Source: Micrasema longulum
Lineage: Eukaryota; Arthropoda; Insecta; Trichoptera; Brachycentridae
Direction: 5' to 3'
Assembly (NCBI GenBank): GCA_022494885.1
Contig: JAGVSM010000219.1
Coordinates: 1 to 64,000, forward strand
Length of the DNA: 64,000 bases
Part shown: positions 42,596 through 52,290 of the stretch, in pieces
Layout of the letters: each line of letters begins with the position of its first letter
Numbering within the stretch: position 1 is the stretch's first letter
Translations under genes and position numbers: made by a program
The notes under the pieces: model-generated
The model's database searches: none
What the model was told of the DNA's origin: nothing
The model's input: only the letters and a program-made list of their open reading frames with translations

Positions 42596-43184
42596 CACTT
42601 TTGAACAAATGAAACAACTTTGGCAAGAAAAATCCTAATTCTATCATTAACAATAATTTTTCAAAACAATTAGTCATCTGTAATTTTATATTAGGGTGAT
42701 CTTATATTTCCTCAAATATCTCAAAACTGTAATTTGACAGTTGGATCTTTTCTGCATTTATATGTCCAATTTCAATATTAATTTTGATTTTGAATTAAAA
42801 ACCTCTAGCAGCTGACGTCAGTTTGATGTAATAAGTCTTTAAAATAGTTGACTGTTGACCTCCCAGCGGGAATCCAAATAAAAACATTTAGTACTAGTTA
42901 ATCTGTTTATGAATATTAATGGTCAAAAGAACAAAAAGTGACACAATGTGTTAAAAAATTCAATAACAGCAACGGTTCATCTTGGCCATAAAACATGGTT
43001 GTGAAATGCTGATTTTTTTTGGTACAAATTATCCAAAGCTAAAAGTTAGTGTAAAGAGAAGTTTTTTTATTTTTAAAAACATGTTATCCTAGTTGAGTGG
43101 TGTCGTAAATTTATTATAAAGTTCAGTGCAACGGCGAATTGGATACAACTTTTTTTTACCCGTGCTTTAAATGAGAGCATATAA
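42596..43184. other. No gene recognised
   Basis: AT-rich spacer. Confidence 0.4.
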
Positions 43185-43962
43185 TTGTATTATTTTACTC
43201 CATTTTCTTACATTTCGAAAATTATTTCTTTAAACCATTTTTATCTGGTTTTATTGATTTTTTTATTTTCTGTCTACTTAATAATATTTTTCAAAGCATC
43301 AAAAACAAAATAATATATGTTCATTATATTTTACGTATACGGTAATATGTCTGTACTCTTTTATTTGATTATTTATTAAAACTAATGTCTGAGCACCCGA
43401 TGACAAACTATTATTGAATACAACAATGTTTGAGTATGTTTAAATGCTTGCAGACTGGCTGGATTTCCTCCCTGGGGAGTTATTTATTTTTAAATTTATT
43501 TCAACAGAGAGGGAAAACATTTTTGAGAAGGGAACATGGAAGTCTGGGGATTTACAGGACTTATGGCCTGTCATTGGATGATTTAAGTGACCGATTTACA
43601 CACTGTGTAACATTCATCATTCTGCCCATGTTTGAGCATTTACGTTTCCTCAACTCTTCCATCTGTTGACTTTTATGAAGTAAAAGAGCTGAAACCTTTA
43701 TCACGTGGGTGAAACATGGGCAGAATAGTGAATGTTACACAGTGTGTAAAGTGGCCACCTAAACCAGCCAATAAAAGGTCATAAGCCCTGTAAATGCCTA
43801 CACTTCCATATTCCCTTCTTAAAAATGTTTTCCTTCTCTGTTGAAATAAATTTAAATATTATTGAATAGTTTATCGGGACAAAATATATTTTAATACTTT
43901 GTTTTCTTTATAATGTATTAATATTGTAATAATGTGTATATGTTATTGAATAATGACTATGA
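43185..43962 (+). repeat. LINE 3' UTR, family f, split by an FB-A insertion
   Basis: 43185-43420 and 43869-43962 together match 4990-5235. The FB-A element at 43421-43856 sits in the loop of the conserved CCCGATGACAAACTAT hairpin. The UTR copy is therefore older than the FB-A copy. Confidence 0.8.
43421..43856 (+). mobile_element. FB-A element with perfect 12 bp target-site duplication
   Basis: TATTATTGAATA is present at 43409-43420 and 43857-43868. The element begins CAACAATGTTTGAGTATG, passes CCTGTCATTGGATGA and ACACACTGTGTAACATTC, then a central block (CTGTTGACTTTTATGAAG; AAAGAGCTGAAACC), and turns into the reverse complement (GTTACACAGTGTGTAAAG; AAGGTCATAAGCCCTG) ending at GTTGAAATAAATTTAAA. 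It is 436 bp. The right arm stops short of the constant end. No ORF; the empty site is known from 5110-5170, so the boundaries are firm. Confidence 0.9.
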
Positions 43963-44326
43963 TGTTACAGCGAAGTTTCTCGAAAATGCATAAAAAAATT
44001 AACTACGCCACAAGTTCACTCGGAAAAACTTCCAATAGAGTGTTGGGATAGATTTCCGGTTTCCGATGACCTAACTCACCAACTCACCAATCAGCAGAAC
44101 TTTCCTACGAGATCTTGTGACGTCATGTCCGGTATAATTTCAAAATTACAAAAGTTTAAAAATTCAAAGCGCTGATGTCTCGATACATAAACATATTTGA
44201 AAAATATTTTTTGATTCAGTTTGTCAGTCTTTTTACAAATAATAACAAAAAAATACTGTGCTTCCTCTTTTTGTACACATTAAAAATATATATATACTTT
44301 TTACATCATAAATATTTAAAATATTT
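43963..44326. other. No gene recognised
   Basis: AT-rich with a slightly CG-richer stretch at 44010-44130. Confidence 0.4.
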
Positions 44327-44813
44327 AAGTTTGTAAGTGAAAATTCTTGATGGAAGTTCATTGTAATTTATTATATAAATAAAAGACGAGTGATACTATA
44401 ATCCAAAAATTTGGAATATCCAGTGACCGGTTTCATCGCTTTCGCGACATCTTCAAGACTGGTATCTTTATTAAAGGGTTCAATGTATTTATACAAAACA
44501 GAGGTAAGGACAGATAATCCAAAGTTATATGTAAGTAAATTAAATAAAGTTATTTATATCTTAAGGGTCATTATATCAACTCATTAGTTAACCCGAAGAA
44601 AATTTTGATAATGATCCTTAAGATAAAAATAACTTTATTTAATTTACTTACATATAACTTTGAATTATCTATCCTTACCTTTGTTTTGTATAAATACATT
44701 GAACCTTTTAATGAAGATACCAGTCTCGAAGATGTCGCGAAAGCGATGAAACCGGTCACTGGATATTCCAAATTTGTGGATTAAAGTATCAACCATCCTT
44801 TATTTATATAATA
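44327..44813. mobile_element. Penelope-like palindrome with two hammerhead-like motifs (PLE-4, copy 2)
   Basis: Two 206 bp arms, 44369-44574 and 44608-44813, are inverted copies that look about nine-tenths identical, with a 33 bp spacer. Each arm carries stem I ACCAGT/ACTGG, a GAAGATG core variant, a stem II TCGC-GAAA-GCGA with a GNRA loop, and GAAACCGGTC. The left outer flank AAGTTTGTAAGTGAAAATTC is shared with the copy at 31071, so it belongs to the element. A further end fragment lies at 44970-44998. No reverse transcriptase is present. Confidence 0.75.
44719..44762 (+). ncRNA. Hammerhead-like motif, right arm of PLE-4
   Basis: ACCAGT (44719-44724), TCGAAGA where CTGANGA is expected, stem II of six pairs closed by a GAAA tetraloop, AAAC, and CGGTC before ACTGG. 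The first half of the core departs from consensus, so catalytic activity is uncertain. A mirror copy on the minus strand occupies about 44419-44463. Confidence 0.5.
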
Positions 44814-45000
44814 GCCTATAGTGAAATAAGCTGACCAGGGAAGTCACCATGAGGGTATGCAGATACTGTTAACATATTGTTGCCAATCAACATACCTACA
44901 CCGATTACAGTAACGCCGGCCCGCTAGTTGAATTTATTTATTTATTTTATTTTTGACACGTCAGTATCACTCGTATTTTATTTATATAATAAATCATAAA

Positions 45001-45474
45001 AATTTGCCAAATCTTTTAGATTCAATACAAATTTCTTAGATTAGTTAGTACCAATATAAATATAAATAATATTTCTTTTTCCAAAAAGTTCATAGACGAT
45101 TTATAAATCTTTTCAACCAATTCTTTCAGTATAAAATGGTGAATAGCAAAATATGCGTTTGGCCCCTAATACCATCTACTAACTAAGTATGTGGGTCTGA
45201 CTGGCCCCACACGTCCATTCACTATAGGTCTTTGTATACCAGCGTTAATCCCCATAATACCACCATGAGAAACCACAAATCGATATAAAGCATCGGAGTT
45301 CGCATTCAAGATGAGTGGTCTTTAGAGCTAAATGCAAAAATCTTCTTTGGTGGTCGAACGAAGATACACTTAATGGTATTGCATAATAAAATAAGTATTA
45401 AGCTGCATAGAGAACTGCACGCACACGCAAAATTGCATAGTAACTCAAATAAAATATAAAGAATTTATTTTTTT
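45001..45474. other. No gene recognised
   Basis: Intermediate composition at 45150-45420 but no domain, splice signal pair or repeat that I can name. Confidence 0.35.
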
Positions 45475-46062
45475 GTAACAGAGGAAAAACATTTTTTACA
45501 AGGGAAAATGGAAATCTAGGCATTTGTGGCATATGTGTGAAGAATACATGTTACTTGGAGATAAATAATAAAGTATATATACATTACTCAACTCTTCCAT
45601 CTGTTGACTTTATTTGTGAAGTTAAAGAGCTGAAACCTTTTTTGTTGGAGGTGAGATTCATCTAATTGAATAATTACACCTACATACTGGGCAAGGCCTG
45701 AAAATATTTTTCAATTTTTTTACTTCTTCGTGACTCAGTTGGATTTATCAACAATATTTTGAGTTTGTCCAATTTTTAACAGATAAGGACTGGATTTGGC
45801 GTTGTCTGGTATATAGGTAAAAGAAACAAATGGAAGAATTGAAGGAATATAGATTTTTATATAGACATAATGGTGAATATTACACAGTGTGTAAAGTGGC
45901 CACTTAAACCAGCCAATGACAGGTCATAAACTCTGTGGGTGTTAAGATTTCTATAATCCTTCTCTAAAATGTTCTTCATCTTTGTTGTAATACGTTAATA
46001 TTAACAGCTTCCTAGAGGGTTGAATCAAATCCTTGTCTGCTATAATTTGAACAAACTCAAAA
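45475..46062. repeat. FB-A copy, long, diverged
   Basis: One unit at 45475-45740 (AACAGAGGAAAAACATTTT; CATCTGTTGACTTTATTTG; GTGAGATTCATCTAATTG; CATACTGGGCAAGGCC) is followed by the constant end ATCAACAATATTTTGAG and an inverted unit (GAATATTACACAGTGTG; CCAGCCAATGACAGGTCAT; AAACTCAAAACATTGTT). A further end fragment at 46105-46160 repeats AATCCAGTCCTTATCTAC. Confidence 0.65.
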
Positions 46063-46164
46063 CATTGTTTAAATAAATATCTCTCTCTTGTATCTTTTCG
46101 TACGCGTTTAAATCCAGTCCTTATCTACAATAATTTGAACAAACCTTAAATAGTATTCGTACAT

Positions 46165-46979
46165 TATTTTAAAAAAAAACTTGTATACGTACCTATGGGC
46201 ACAAATAATTATTGAATTCATATTCATTTTGATGAATCCATATGTTTTCTCAGAGGCCAGTATCAGCTTTCAATCATGAAAACTGACGGACCACAACCCA
46301 ATTGTATGGAATAATAGATGGGTTTTGTATACTCAGGTGTCTTTTGCCTACCTTCGATATCTTTATAATACCCGATAAAGCTAATACCGATGTGATTCGC
46401 CAGGAGACCATCGAACCTTGGACTGTTTGGTCCAATAAACACGTGGGCTCATACATCTTTAATTCAACGGAAGATTCTTTACTGAAGAAATGATGCGTGG
46501 AAATTTTATCCTTCCTTTATGGTATGGGTCTACCCGACAAAAAAGCGTTTATGAACCGATTTTTTTCTGTTTTTTGCAATCTTCGTACATTTGTCCATCA
46601 AAGTTTTCTGGATTGCGATCCAAAATGTCGGCAAAAAGTGCGAACGACACGCGGCACTATAACTCTTAATCTTAATATGCATGAAAATTTAGAAATTTTA
46701 AACAAATTCAGTACTCTTTCAATATCGTTATATTACTATTATTTTTATTTTTTTTAAATTTATTTATTTACTCATACTATATTCGTAAAATTATACATTT
46801 ATACAACGTTGCTTTGACAATCTAACAAAGGGTTATTTACTCCGTTCTAAGCCAGTTTAAAACAGTAATCAAAACATAGAAAAATAAATAAAGGTATAAG
46901 ACATAGTAAAATACATAATTAAATACATACTTAAAAAAGTTTTGAAAACAAAGTAAAAAATGTAGTTGAAAAAATACTA
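46165..46979. other. Unassigned; a few open frames on both strands
   Basis: 46270-46500 is less AT-rich and open on both strands (plus: GFCILRCLLPTFDIFIIPDK; minus: GSMVSWRITSVLALSGIIK). 46500-46680 also has an open plus frame. I do not recognise any of these products and cannot say whether they are exons or transposon relics. Confidence 0.2.
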
Positions 46980-47060
46980 AAAAAAGTTTTGAACAACCTA
47001 GCGCCCTTGAGGTGATTTTCACAAAAATTACGCTGTATAAATTATCCAAATATATATAGT
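46980..47060 (+). repeat. CR1/L2-like LINE 3' tip
   Basis: CTAGCGCCCTTGAGGTGATTT and AATTACGCTGTATAAATTAT match the last 60 bp of the LINE-a UTR (compare 18253-18300). Confidence 0.55.
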
Positions 47061-47387
47061 AAAAAGAACAATAAGAAGAAAAACCATAAAAAAACACAGT
47101 GAAATATGTGATAAAAAAAAAGTGTCTGGATAGTAAAAACAGAGTAAAAAGCAATAAAGATCTTTGAAAATTCAATCAATAAATATGTAACTCAAAACAT
47201 ATCATTAAAGTTCAAATAAAAACATGTGTTGGCCATTAACCCTCAGACTGTCTGCGATCAATTTCACTGATGAAATTAAGTTTTATTTTATAACTGATGC
47301 TGAAATTCTCTTCAATACTTTATTGGGGTTCTTGACCAGCGATACAAAAAAAATCGTATTTGAAATTTGTTTTTAATTTTTATCATC
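47061..47387. other. No gene recognised
   Basis: AT-rich spacer. Confidence 0.35.
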
Positions 47388-47640
47388 ATCATCATTCCTC
47401 TTTTCGCACCCAGTGGTGCATAGATCATTGCATTGATAAACCAAATGCAGTGTATTTTAATCTTCTGTTACATAAAGATAAGTCCTGCACTTCAGATGTC
47501 AGTTCAGTAACAATTTAATATTGCAAGTTAAACATTCTTTGAAATAAATACATTACGTCCACCTTGCAAGAAATTTAACATAGGACCTCAGGAATGGTAG
47601 GCGAATAGTCCAACCACTATACTGGCCTCATAAGCAAAAT
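47388..47640 (-). repeat. SINE-1, reverse, near complete
   Basis: Starts with a TCATCATCATCATTCC tail, then CGCACCCAGTGGTGCATAG, AACCAAATGCAGTGTATTTT, CACTTCAGATGTCAGTTCAG, GACCTCAGGAATGGTAGGCG and CCAACCACTATACTGGCC. The tail repeat, body, B-box region and A-box region are all recognisable. Confidence 0.75.
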
Positions 47641-48364
47641 GACAGTTTTTTGACTGAAATCACGAAAAGGGTTAAATATGAGATAATGTTATAAGAAAAA
47701 AATTTAACCAATTAAAAAAAAGCAAAAAGCTGTGAAAAAAAATTCAGTACCCACAAAAAACGAATAATGTTTTTTTTTTTTAGTTTTTAAGATATAGAAA
47801 CTCATAAGCAAAAACAATGTGTAGATATGACACAAACTGGTTGTATGCTTTGAAAGAATCGACATTACACCATTACAGCACCGTCTCCAAACGAATTTTT
47901 TTTATTAGTCTTTTAAGAATTGAAAACTTTTTTTGATTCTAATTTTAATAAGCTCATATGTATTTTACGCAATTCAGATCTTTTGTTGATTTTATCGACA
48001 CAAAATTCCCACATTAAATTTATGACCACAGATTTTTGCGTAATCTTCACGAAAACTTGAATGACATAAAGGCAAGGTGGGGTCTACTTTTGGGTCCTTT
48101 CGCCGTGACCACAATCAGTATTCAGGGATTAGGTAATCAATACATTTTTTGTCCTCTTAAGGAAGTGATTCTATTATACATAATAAAGCGTGAAGGATAA
48201 TGGAAGGAACTTTATAAAATCTTCTCCTGTGATCGATTTGTGGATCAAATCTGCCGGGAATAAAGAAAGAAACGTGTTTTATGATAGGTTTTTGTAAAAA
48301 TAGGATATCCTATTTCCTTTCGCTTTTAAAAAATATCTTAAAGCATGGAAAAAAATATCGCGTA
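47641..48364. other. No gene recognised
   Basis: AT-rich spacer with several poly-A and poly-T runs. Confidence 0.4.
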
Positions 48365-48770
48365 TAAAGAGATGGATAACATTTTAAAGGAGGGAACATG
48401 GAAACCTAGACAGTTACAAGGTTTATGACCTGTCATTGGTCAATTCATTTGGGCATTTTCCCCATCCTGCCTATGTTTGAACATCAACATATCTACAATT
48501 CTCATGTTGTCTTTTTTTCGAAGTCAAAAAGCTGAAACTATTATTGTACTACCTAGGTTTTTAATTTTAGACCATAGTTACCAAAATTTAGACTAGCTCA
48601 AAATATTGTTGATTTAGCCAACAGGTCCAAGAAGAAATTAAAAAAAAGGATAAATATTTTGAGGCATTGCCTAGTATGCAAATGAAATAAATAAGTCAGA
48701 TGAAACTCACCCTTGTCAATAAAGGTCAACAAAAAATACTTGTTTAGTTCATACCTAGAGACTGTGTTTT
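48365..48770. repeat. FB-A copy, diverged
   Basis: GGAGGGAACATGGAAACCTAG, TATGACCTGTCATTGGTCAA, CTGCCTATGTTTGAACATC, GCTCAAAATATTGTTGATT, AGGCATTGCCTAGTATGC and AAACTCACCCTTGTCAATAA: an arm, a constant end and a central segment in inverted order. Confidence 0.65.
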
Positions 48771-48985
48771 TTTGGCAAAATATGATATACCAACTATCCC
48801 ACATATTCTATAAATTACGAGATATACGCAAATACCGGTCACAATATTATTGGGCACCCCTGAGAGTCTCCCAATTCTCAACCATAAGCTAGCAAACTGA
48901 GTGACCAATATTAGATTCCTATTGTTCTTAACCAAGTCTGGATTCTCGACTTGTCTGGCAACATCCATCAGACCGTCTAACGTTT
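48744..48985 (-). pseudogene. Coding-like repeat of unknown family, copy 2
   Basis: The minus frame (74 codons from 48968) reads MDVARQVENPDLVKNNRNLI, LVTQFASLWLRIGRLSG and VPNNIVTGICVYLVIYRIC. Its beginning is similar to the frame at 34655-34825, also minus strand. The last 10-15 codons run into the FB-A copy and are not original. The family is unknown; it may be the ORF of an unrecognised element or a duplicated exon. Confidence 0.4.
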
Positions 48986-49209
48986 CCTCCTTTTCCTTAT
49001 TCAGGAGGGGTCAAAGCCATAACACATGTTCGGGCGTTGTTTGGTGATCATCAACTCTGATAATGGACTAAAAGATTGCGAATGACACACGGCATAAAAA
49101 CCCAGAAAAACTCATTGTTCGTCAGCCGTGAAAATCTAAAAAAAATAGAGTTATGTTTTTAATATAGGTAGCTATCGTTAAAAAAATAACGATTACCCAT
49201 AATGCAACA

Positions 49210-49552
49210 TGACAGAAATAAACCATAACGTCGTTTTCCAATGGGGGTAGGCAGAGAAAATAGAACGCCATCCGTCTTTGCATACAGACCTCGCTTCTTT
49301 TACATTCATACATCTTCTCATGTACGCACACCGAATATTACGGCTTTTGATGTGCTCAGATGGAAACGTCAAATGGTATTTGTTGGATTCGGTTATCCCA
49401 TGTATTTCTCGGTCTTTCTTGTACTCTGCATCCACTTGAATTCGCGTCGTAAATCTTTTTAGCAGTTCTTTCGCTGTTCATTTGCTGTACATGTCCAAAC
49501 CAACGCTACACTCCTTTTTGGATTTTGTCTATAATGCTTGTTTCAGCCTTAC
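49210..49552 (-). pseudogene. RTE-like LINE C-terminus, reverse, part 1
   Basis: On the reverse strand CTATAATGCTTGTTTCAGCC to AAGAACTGCTAAAAAGATTT to AAGATGTATGAATGTAAAAG to GCGTTCTATTTTCTCTGCC follow the same order as 51300-51625. Stops and shifts interrupt the frame throughout. Confidence 0.65.
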
Positions 49553-49737
49553 AAGCCTCCGTGGTGTAATGGCTAAGATATTTGCCTCACGCACGCTGAC
49601 GAGAGTTCCGGGCTTGATTCCAAGTGAGATCACAAAAATTTAAATTTGAATTTTTTGAATCTTTAACAGTTTGTGCTGTAATTCACTACTGTTCTTGGGC
49701 TTGCTGGCCTATTGTGATGAAAAAAAAAAGATTGGCA
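49553..49737 (+). repeat. SINE with tRNA-like promoter, nested in an RTE relic
   Basis: GCCTCCGTGGTGTAATGGC (box A, TGGTGTAATGG) and GTTCCGGGCTTGATTCC (box B) lie at tRNA spacing. The body is different from SINE-1 and ends in an A-run at 49720-49729. RTE coding sequence resumes at about 49738, so this is an insertion. Confidence 0.65.
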
Positions 49738-49900
49738 TGCAAAGTTCTCAATATTCGTTGCATAATTATACCACATATTCTCCTCAGAGATGGCATTTCC
49801 ACAGCACTTGGCCTTCTTTCGTTTTCGTTCTTCGCAATTCCATGCCTCACTCCCATACTTCAACTCCGTTAGCGTTTTATCATAATGTAAATTGTATCTA
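49738..49900 (-). pseudogene. RTE-like LINE C-terminus, reverse, part 2
   Basis: The reverse strand reads TACGGAAGTGAGGC-like KYGSEAWNCEERKRKKAKC then GNAISEENMWYNYATNI, matching YGSEAWSWKKRDESRLNAVE and the downstream R-MCGKTMYDRCPNV region at 51175-51290. It continues the fragment at 49210-49552. Confidence 0.65.
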
Positions 49901-50394
49901 CATAAATATTTATAGGCAGGTCCTGCGCCCACCTGATAACGCCGCTATGTAATATGCAATGTTCAACATATAACCACAAGAATGAGTAATAACTACGTGT
50001 AGTTTGGAGTTAACATTACCACCTGGACATGACAATGAGTGAGTCGCTAAACGGTCGACAATCGATACTCATTACCATAGTTGCGACACTACTAGAAGAG
50101 AATACGCTAACATGTTTGGTCGATTCAAGGGTGACGGCCTTTGTACATAAACATTACCATCATTTAATTATTTCAATGCTTTTCTTTATTTAGGAATTTA
50201 TAGATTCTTTAAATAATAATATTTGAAGTATGGACTGTATATTTTTTGCTAAAATAAATAGACCCGGCCATTTTGCTTCAAATTCTCAAAGTTTTATTAA
50301 AATTCTTAACTTCATTAGGGGCTCAAATTTTGATGGGGCCGCGGTGGTGCATATTTTGCTGGAAAATATGTACATATAAAATACCGTGTAATGC
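49901..50394. other. No gene recognised
   Basis: Mixed-composition DNA with no identified element. Confidence 0.35.
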
Positions 50395-50835
50395 CGCAGT
50401 TGCATTCCATCAGCAACACTACCAATAGTCCTACTCCCTAGCGTCCATGAGTGATCTCTTTGGCCCCGCGAGCCCTGGGCAATGTGGCCACTGGTATTAA
50501 CATCAGTGCCATAGCAGATAGGGAGAGGATGAATGGCGAGTGTCCGGCGCTATAAAACGGGCCCCGTCCAGCTAAGGGTAGGTAACTCCAATAGAAAATT
50601 CCACCGAAGAAGGCAACGGGAAACCACTTCGGTCAATAATTCCCAGGATATCACTATGAAGAGAAACCAAACAATGGCCCCGAGTCCCGGGCGGTCCTTA
50701 AATGGACCAGGGGTGCGGAGAATCTCCCGGTTTGACATAGAACTGTGTAGGAGCTGTTTCGCACTGCTCAGGATAGGGAAGCTTTCTCCCAAGTGATTGT
50801 CAACGCCAGGGGGACCCGACATGACACGTGAAGAA
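50395..50835 (+). other. CG-rich segment, possible LINE 5' region
   Basis: About 440 bp of clearly CG-rich sequence (TTTGGCCCCGCGAGCCCTGG; AAAACGGGCCCCGTCCAGC; GAAGGCAACGGGAAACCAC; AACGCCAGGGGGACCCGAC) in an AT-rich window. From memory, GGCAACGGGAAACCAC-like sequences occur near the 5' ends of some RTE-type LINEs. It lies 230 bp upstream of an RTE tail but the two are separated by FB-A and LINE-b DNA. Open frames on both strands (50533-50796; 50550-50927) follow from the composition. Confidence 0.4.
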
Positions 50836-50839
50836 GAAG

Positions 50840-50995
50840 AAGTAAAACAAATTACAACAGGGATGGAGAAAATCTTAAAGTACGGAATATAGAAGTCTAG
50901 GCATTTACAGGGCTTATGACCTGTCATTGGCTGGTTAAGGTGACCACTTTATACACTGTGAAATATTCACCATTTTGCCTAGTTTGAACATCCCA
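50840..50995 (+). repeat. FB-A arm fragment
   Basis: TACAACAGGGATGGAGAAAA, AAGTCTAGGCATTTACAGGG, CTTATGACCTGTCATTGGC and CTGTGAAATATTCACC in order, ending before a LINE-b UTR. Confidence 0.75.
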
Positions 50996-51060
50996 GATAT
51001 CTCCTCCCATTAAGTAATAGTTTTTATTTAAGGTAATTTATAAACAAATACATTTATTTC

Positions 51061-51652
51061 GGTTAGTGCCGGTAACAGAGTTAATGGTGCCTTAAAGTCT
51101 GTCGTAGCAAATAAGTGTCTATCGCAAGAGGCTAAATTAGCAGTTCATAATGGAGTTCTGGTACCAACCCTAATGTATGGAAGCGAAGCATGGAGTTGGA
51201 AAAAAAGGGACGAAAGTAGACTGAATGCTGTTGAAATGCGATCCCTCAGGCGAATGTGCGGAAAAACAATGTATGATAGGTGCCCTAATGTCGAAATTAG
51301 AGCAGAATGCAAGGCTGAGTTAAGCATTATCGACAAAATTAAGAAAGGTCTTTTGCGATGGTTCGGTCATGTGGAGCGAATGAATGATGAAAGAACGGCT
51401 AAAAAGATTTATGATGCGAATGTGTCTGGTTGTAGAAGTCGAGGAAGGCCGAGAAAGACATGGCATGATCAAGTACAACAAATTCTTGAAAGTGGTCATG
51501 TGAAAAGTCGGAATAATCGACGTGCGTGCATGAGAAGATGTATGAATGTGAAGGAAGCAAAGGAAGTGTGCCAGGACAGAGTGGTGTGGCGTTCTATCCT
51601 CTCTGCCTACCCCTCCGGGGAAATGGCGTGATGGTTAGTTAGTTAGTTAGTT
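51061..51652 (+). mobile_element. RTE-like LINE tail with 12 bp target-site duplication (RTE-1)
   Basis: TACATTTATTTC flanks the insert at 51049-51060 and 51653-51664, exact on both sides. The insert is 592 bp: an uninterrupted ORF end, a 3' UTR of only a few bases and a GTTAGTTAGTTAGTTAG tail. Short UTRs with tandem-repeat tails are usual for the RTE clade. It is the youngest-looking insertion in the window. Confidence 0.9.
51062..51631 (+). CDS. RTE-like ORF2 C-terminal region, intact but 5'-truncated
   Basis: 189 codons are open without a stop from 51062 to TGA 51629-51631; there is no start codon because the copy is truncated. Landmarks are PTLMYGSEAWSWKKRD, LNAVEMRSLRRMCGKTMYDR, KGLLRWFGHVERMNDERTAK, SRGRPRKTWHDQV and VVWRSILSAYPSGEMA. 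This is the region after the RT thumb, where RTE elements have the WFGH and GRPRK motifs. The polymerase and endonuclease are missing, so no enzyme is made. Intact reading frame and exact duplication point to recent insertion. Confidence 0.85.
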   Translation, partial: VSAGNRVNGALKSVVANKCLSQEAKLAVHNGVLVPTLMYGSEAWSWKKRDESRLNAVEMRSLRRMCGKTMYDRCPNVEIRAECKAELSIIDKIKKGLLRWFGHVERMNDERTAKKIYDANVSGCRSRGRPRKTWHDQVQQILESGHVKSRNNRRACMRRCMNVKEAKEVCQDRVVWRSILSAYPSGEMA

Positions 51653-51879
51653 TACATTTATTTCTATTTATATATATCTTTAGCTTTTTAATTTTTAATT
51701 TCTATTGAATATGTTCTGTTACTTGAATTATCAAAATAAAACTATTCTTTTATTGGTTGGTTGGAAAAAATTGCCATTTGGCAATAAGCTCGCCAATGTA
51801 CAAATAATATTATGTACTAAAATTAAATAAATAAAAAATAAAATAAATAAATAAATTATTAACAGGTGAAGAAACATAT

Positions 51880-52290
51880 TTTTAAATGGTTAATAGCAGT
51901 AGAGAAAGAGATAGATACTCGTAGAAAGCAAGCAGAGTGAACTTGGTTGAAATGTAATATCTTAGACGAATGTGTGAGAAATCAATGTATGACAGAATTA
52001 CGAATAATGAAATCAGGTGAGAAAGTGAATCTGAGACAGGTATGAATGAAAGATTAAGAAAGGATATCTGAGATGGTTTTCCCATGTAGAATGTAGGATG
52101 ACGTGGCCAAGGAAGACGTGGCATGATCAGATATACCAAAATTTTAGGTCGGGTCATGCCAAAAGCAGATAAAACTGAAGGGCATGTATGAAAAGATGTA
52201 TGAATGTAGAATAAGCTAGCGTGATAGATAAATGTGCCAGTTTATCTTCTCTGCCCACCCCTACGGAGAAATAGCGTGATGATAGTCGCA
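51880..52290 (+). pseudogene. RTE-like LINE C-terminus, decayed
   Basis: TTAGACGAATGTGTGAGAAA, AGATGGTTTTCCCATGTAGA, GGAAGACGTGGCATGATCAG, AAAAGATGTATGAATGTAG and CTCTGCCCACCCCTACGGAG align in order with 51245-51625. Many stops. It is an older copy of the same family lying only 230 bp downstream. Confidence 0.75.

Larger units (their letters stand above)
51000..51850 (+). mobile_element. LINE-b 3' UTR (copy 4) split by an RTE insertion
   Basis: 51000-51060 and 51653-51850 join to give the family UTR: CCCATTAAGTAATAG, AGGTAATTTATAAAC, then CTATTGAATATGTTCTG, TTGGTTGGTTGGAAAAAATTG, CCATTTGGCAATAAGCTCGCC and an AAATAAATAAAAAATAAAA tail. The coding part is absent, so this copy was already strongly truncated. 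Confidence 0.8.

Noticed and set aside
46837..47175. 112-codon minus-strand frame rich in Phe, Leu and Tyr
   Set aside because: Composition is that expected from A-rich DNA; it looks like a membrane protein only because AAA/TTT codons give Phe. It also overlaps a LINE 3' tip.
49553..49625. Possible functional tRNA gene
   Set aside because: It has A and B boxes but the stems do not pair, and it continues into a SINE body with an A-run.
50533..50927. Basic ORFs on both strands of the CG-rich block
   Set aside because: Both strands are open because stop codons are rare in CG-rich DNA; no domain is visible and the minus frame runs into FB-A sequence.
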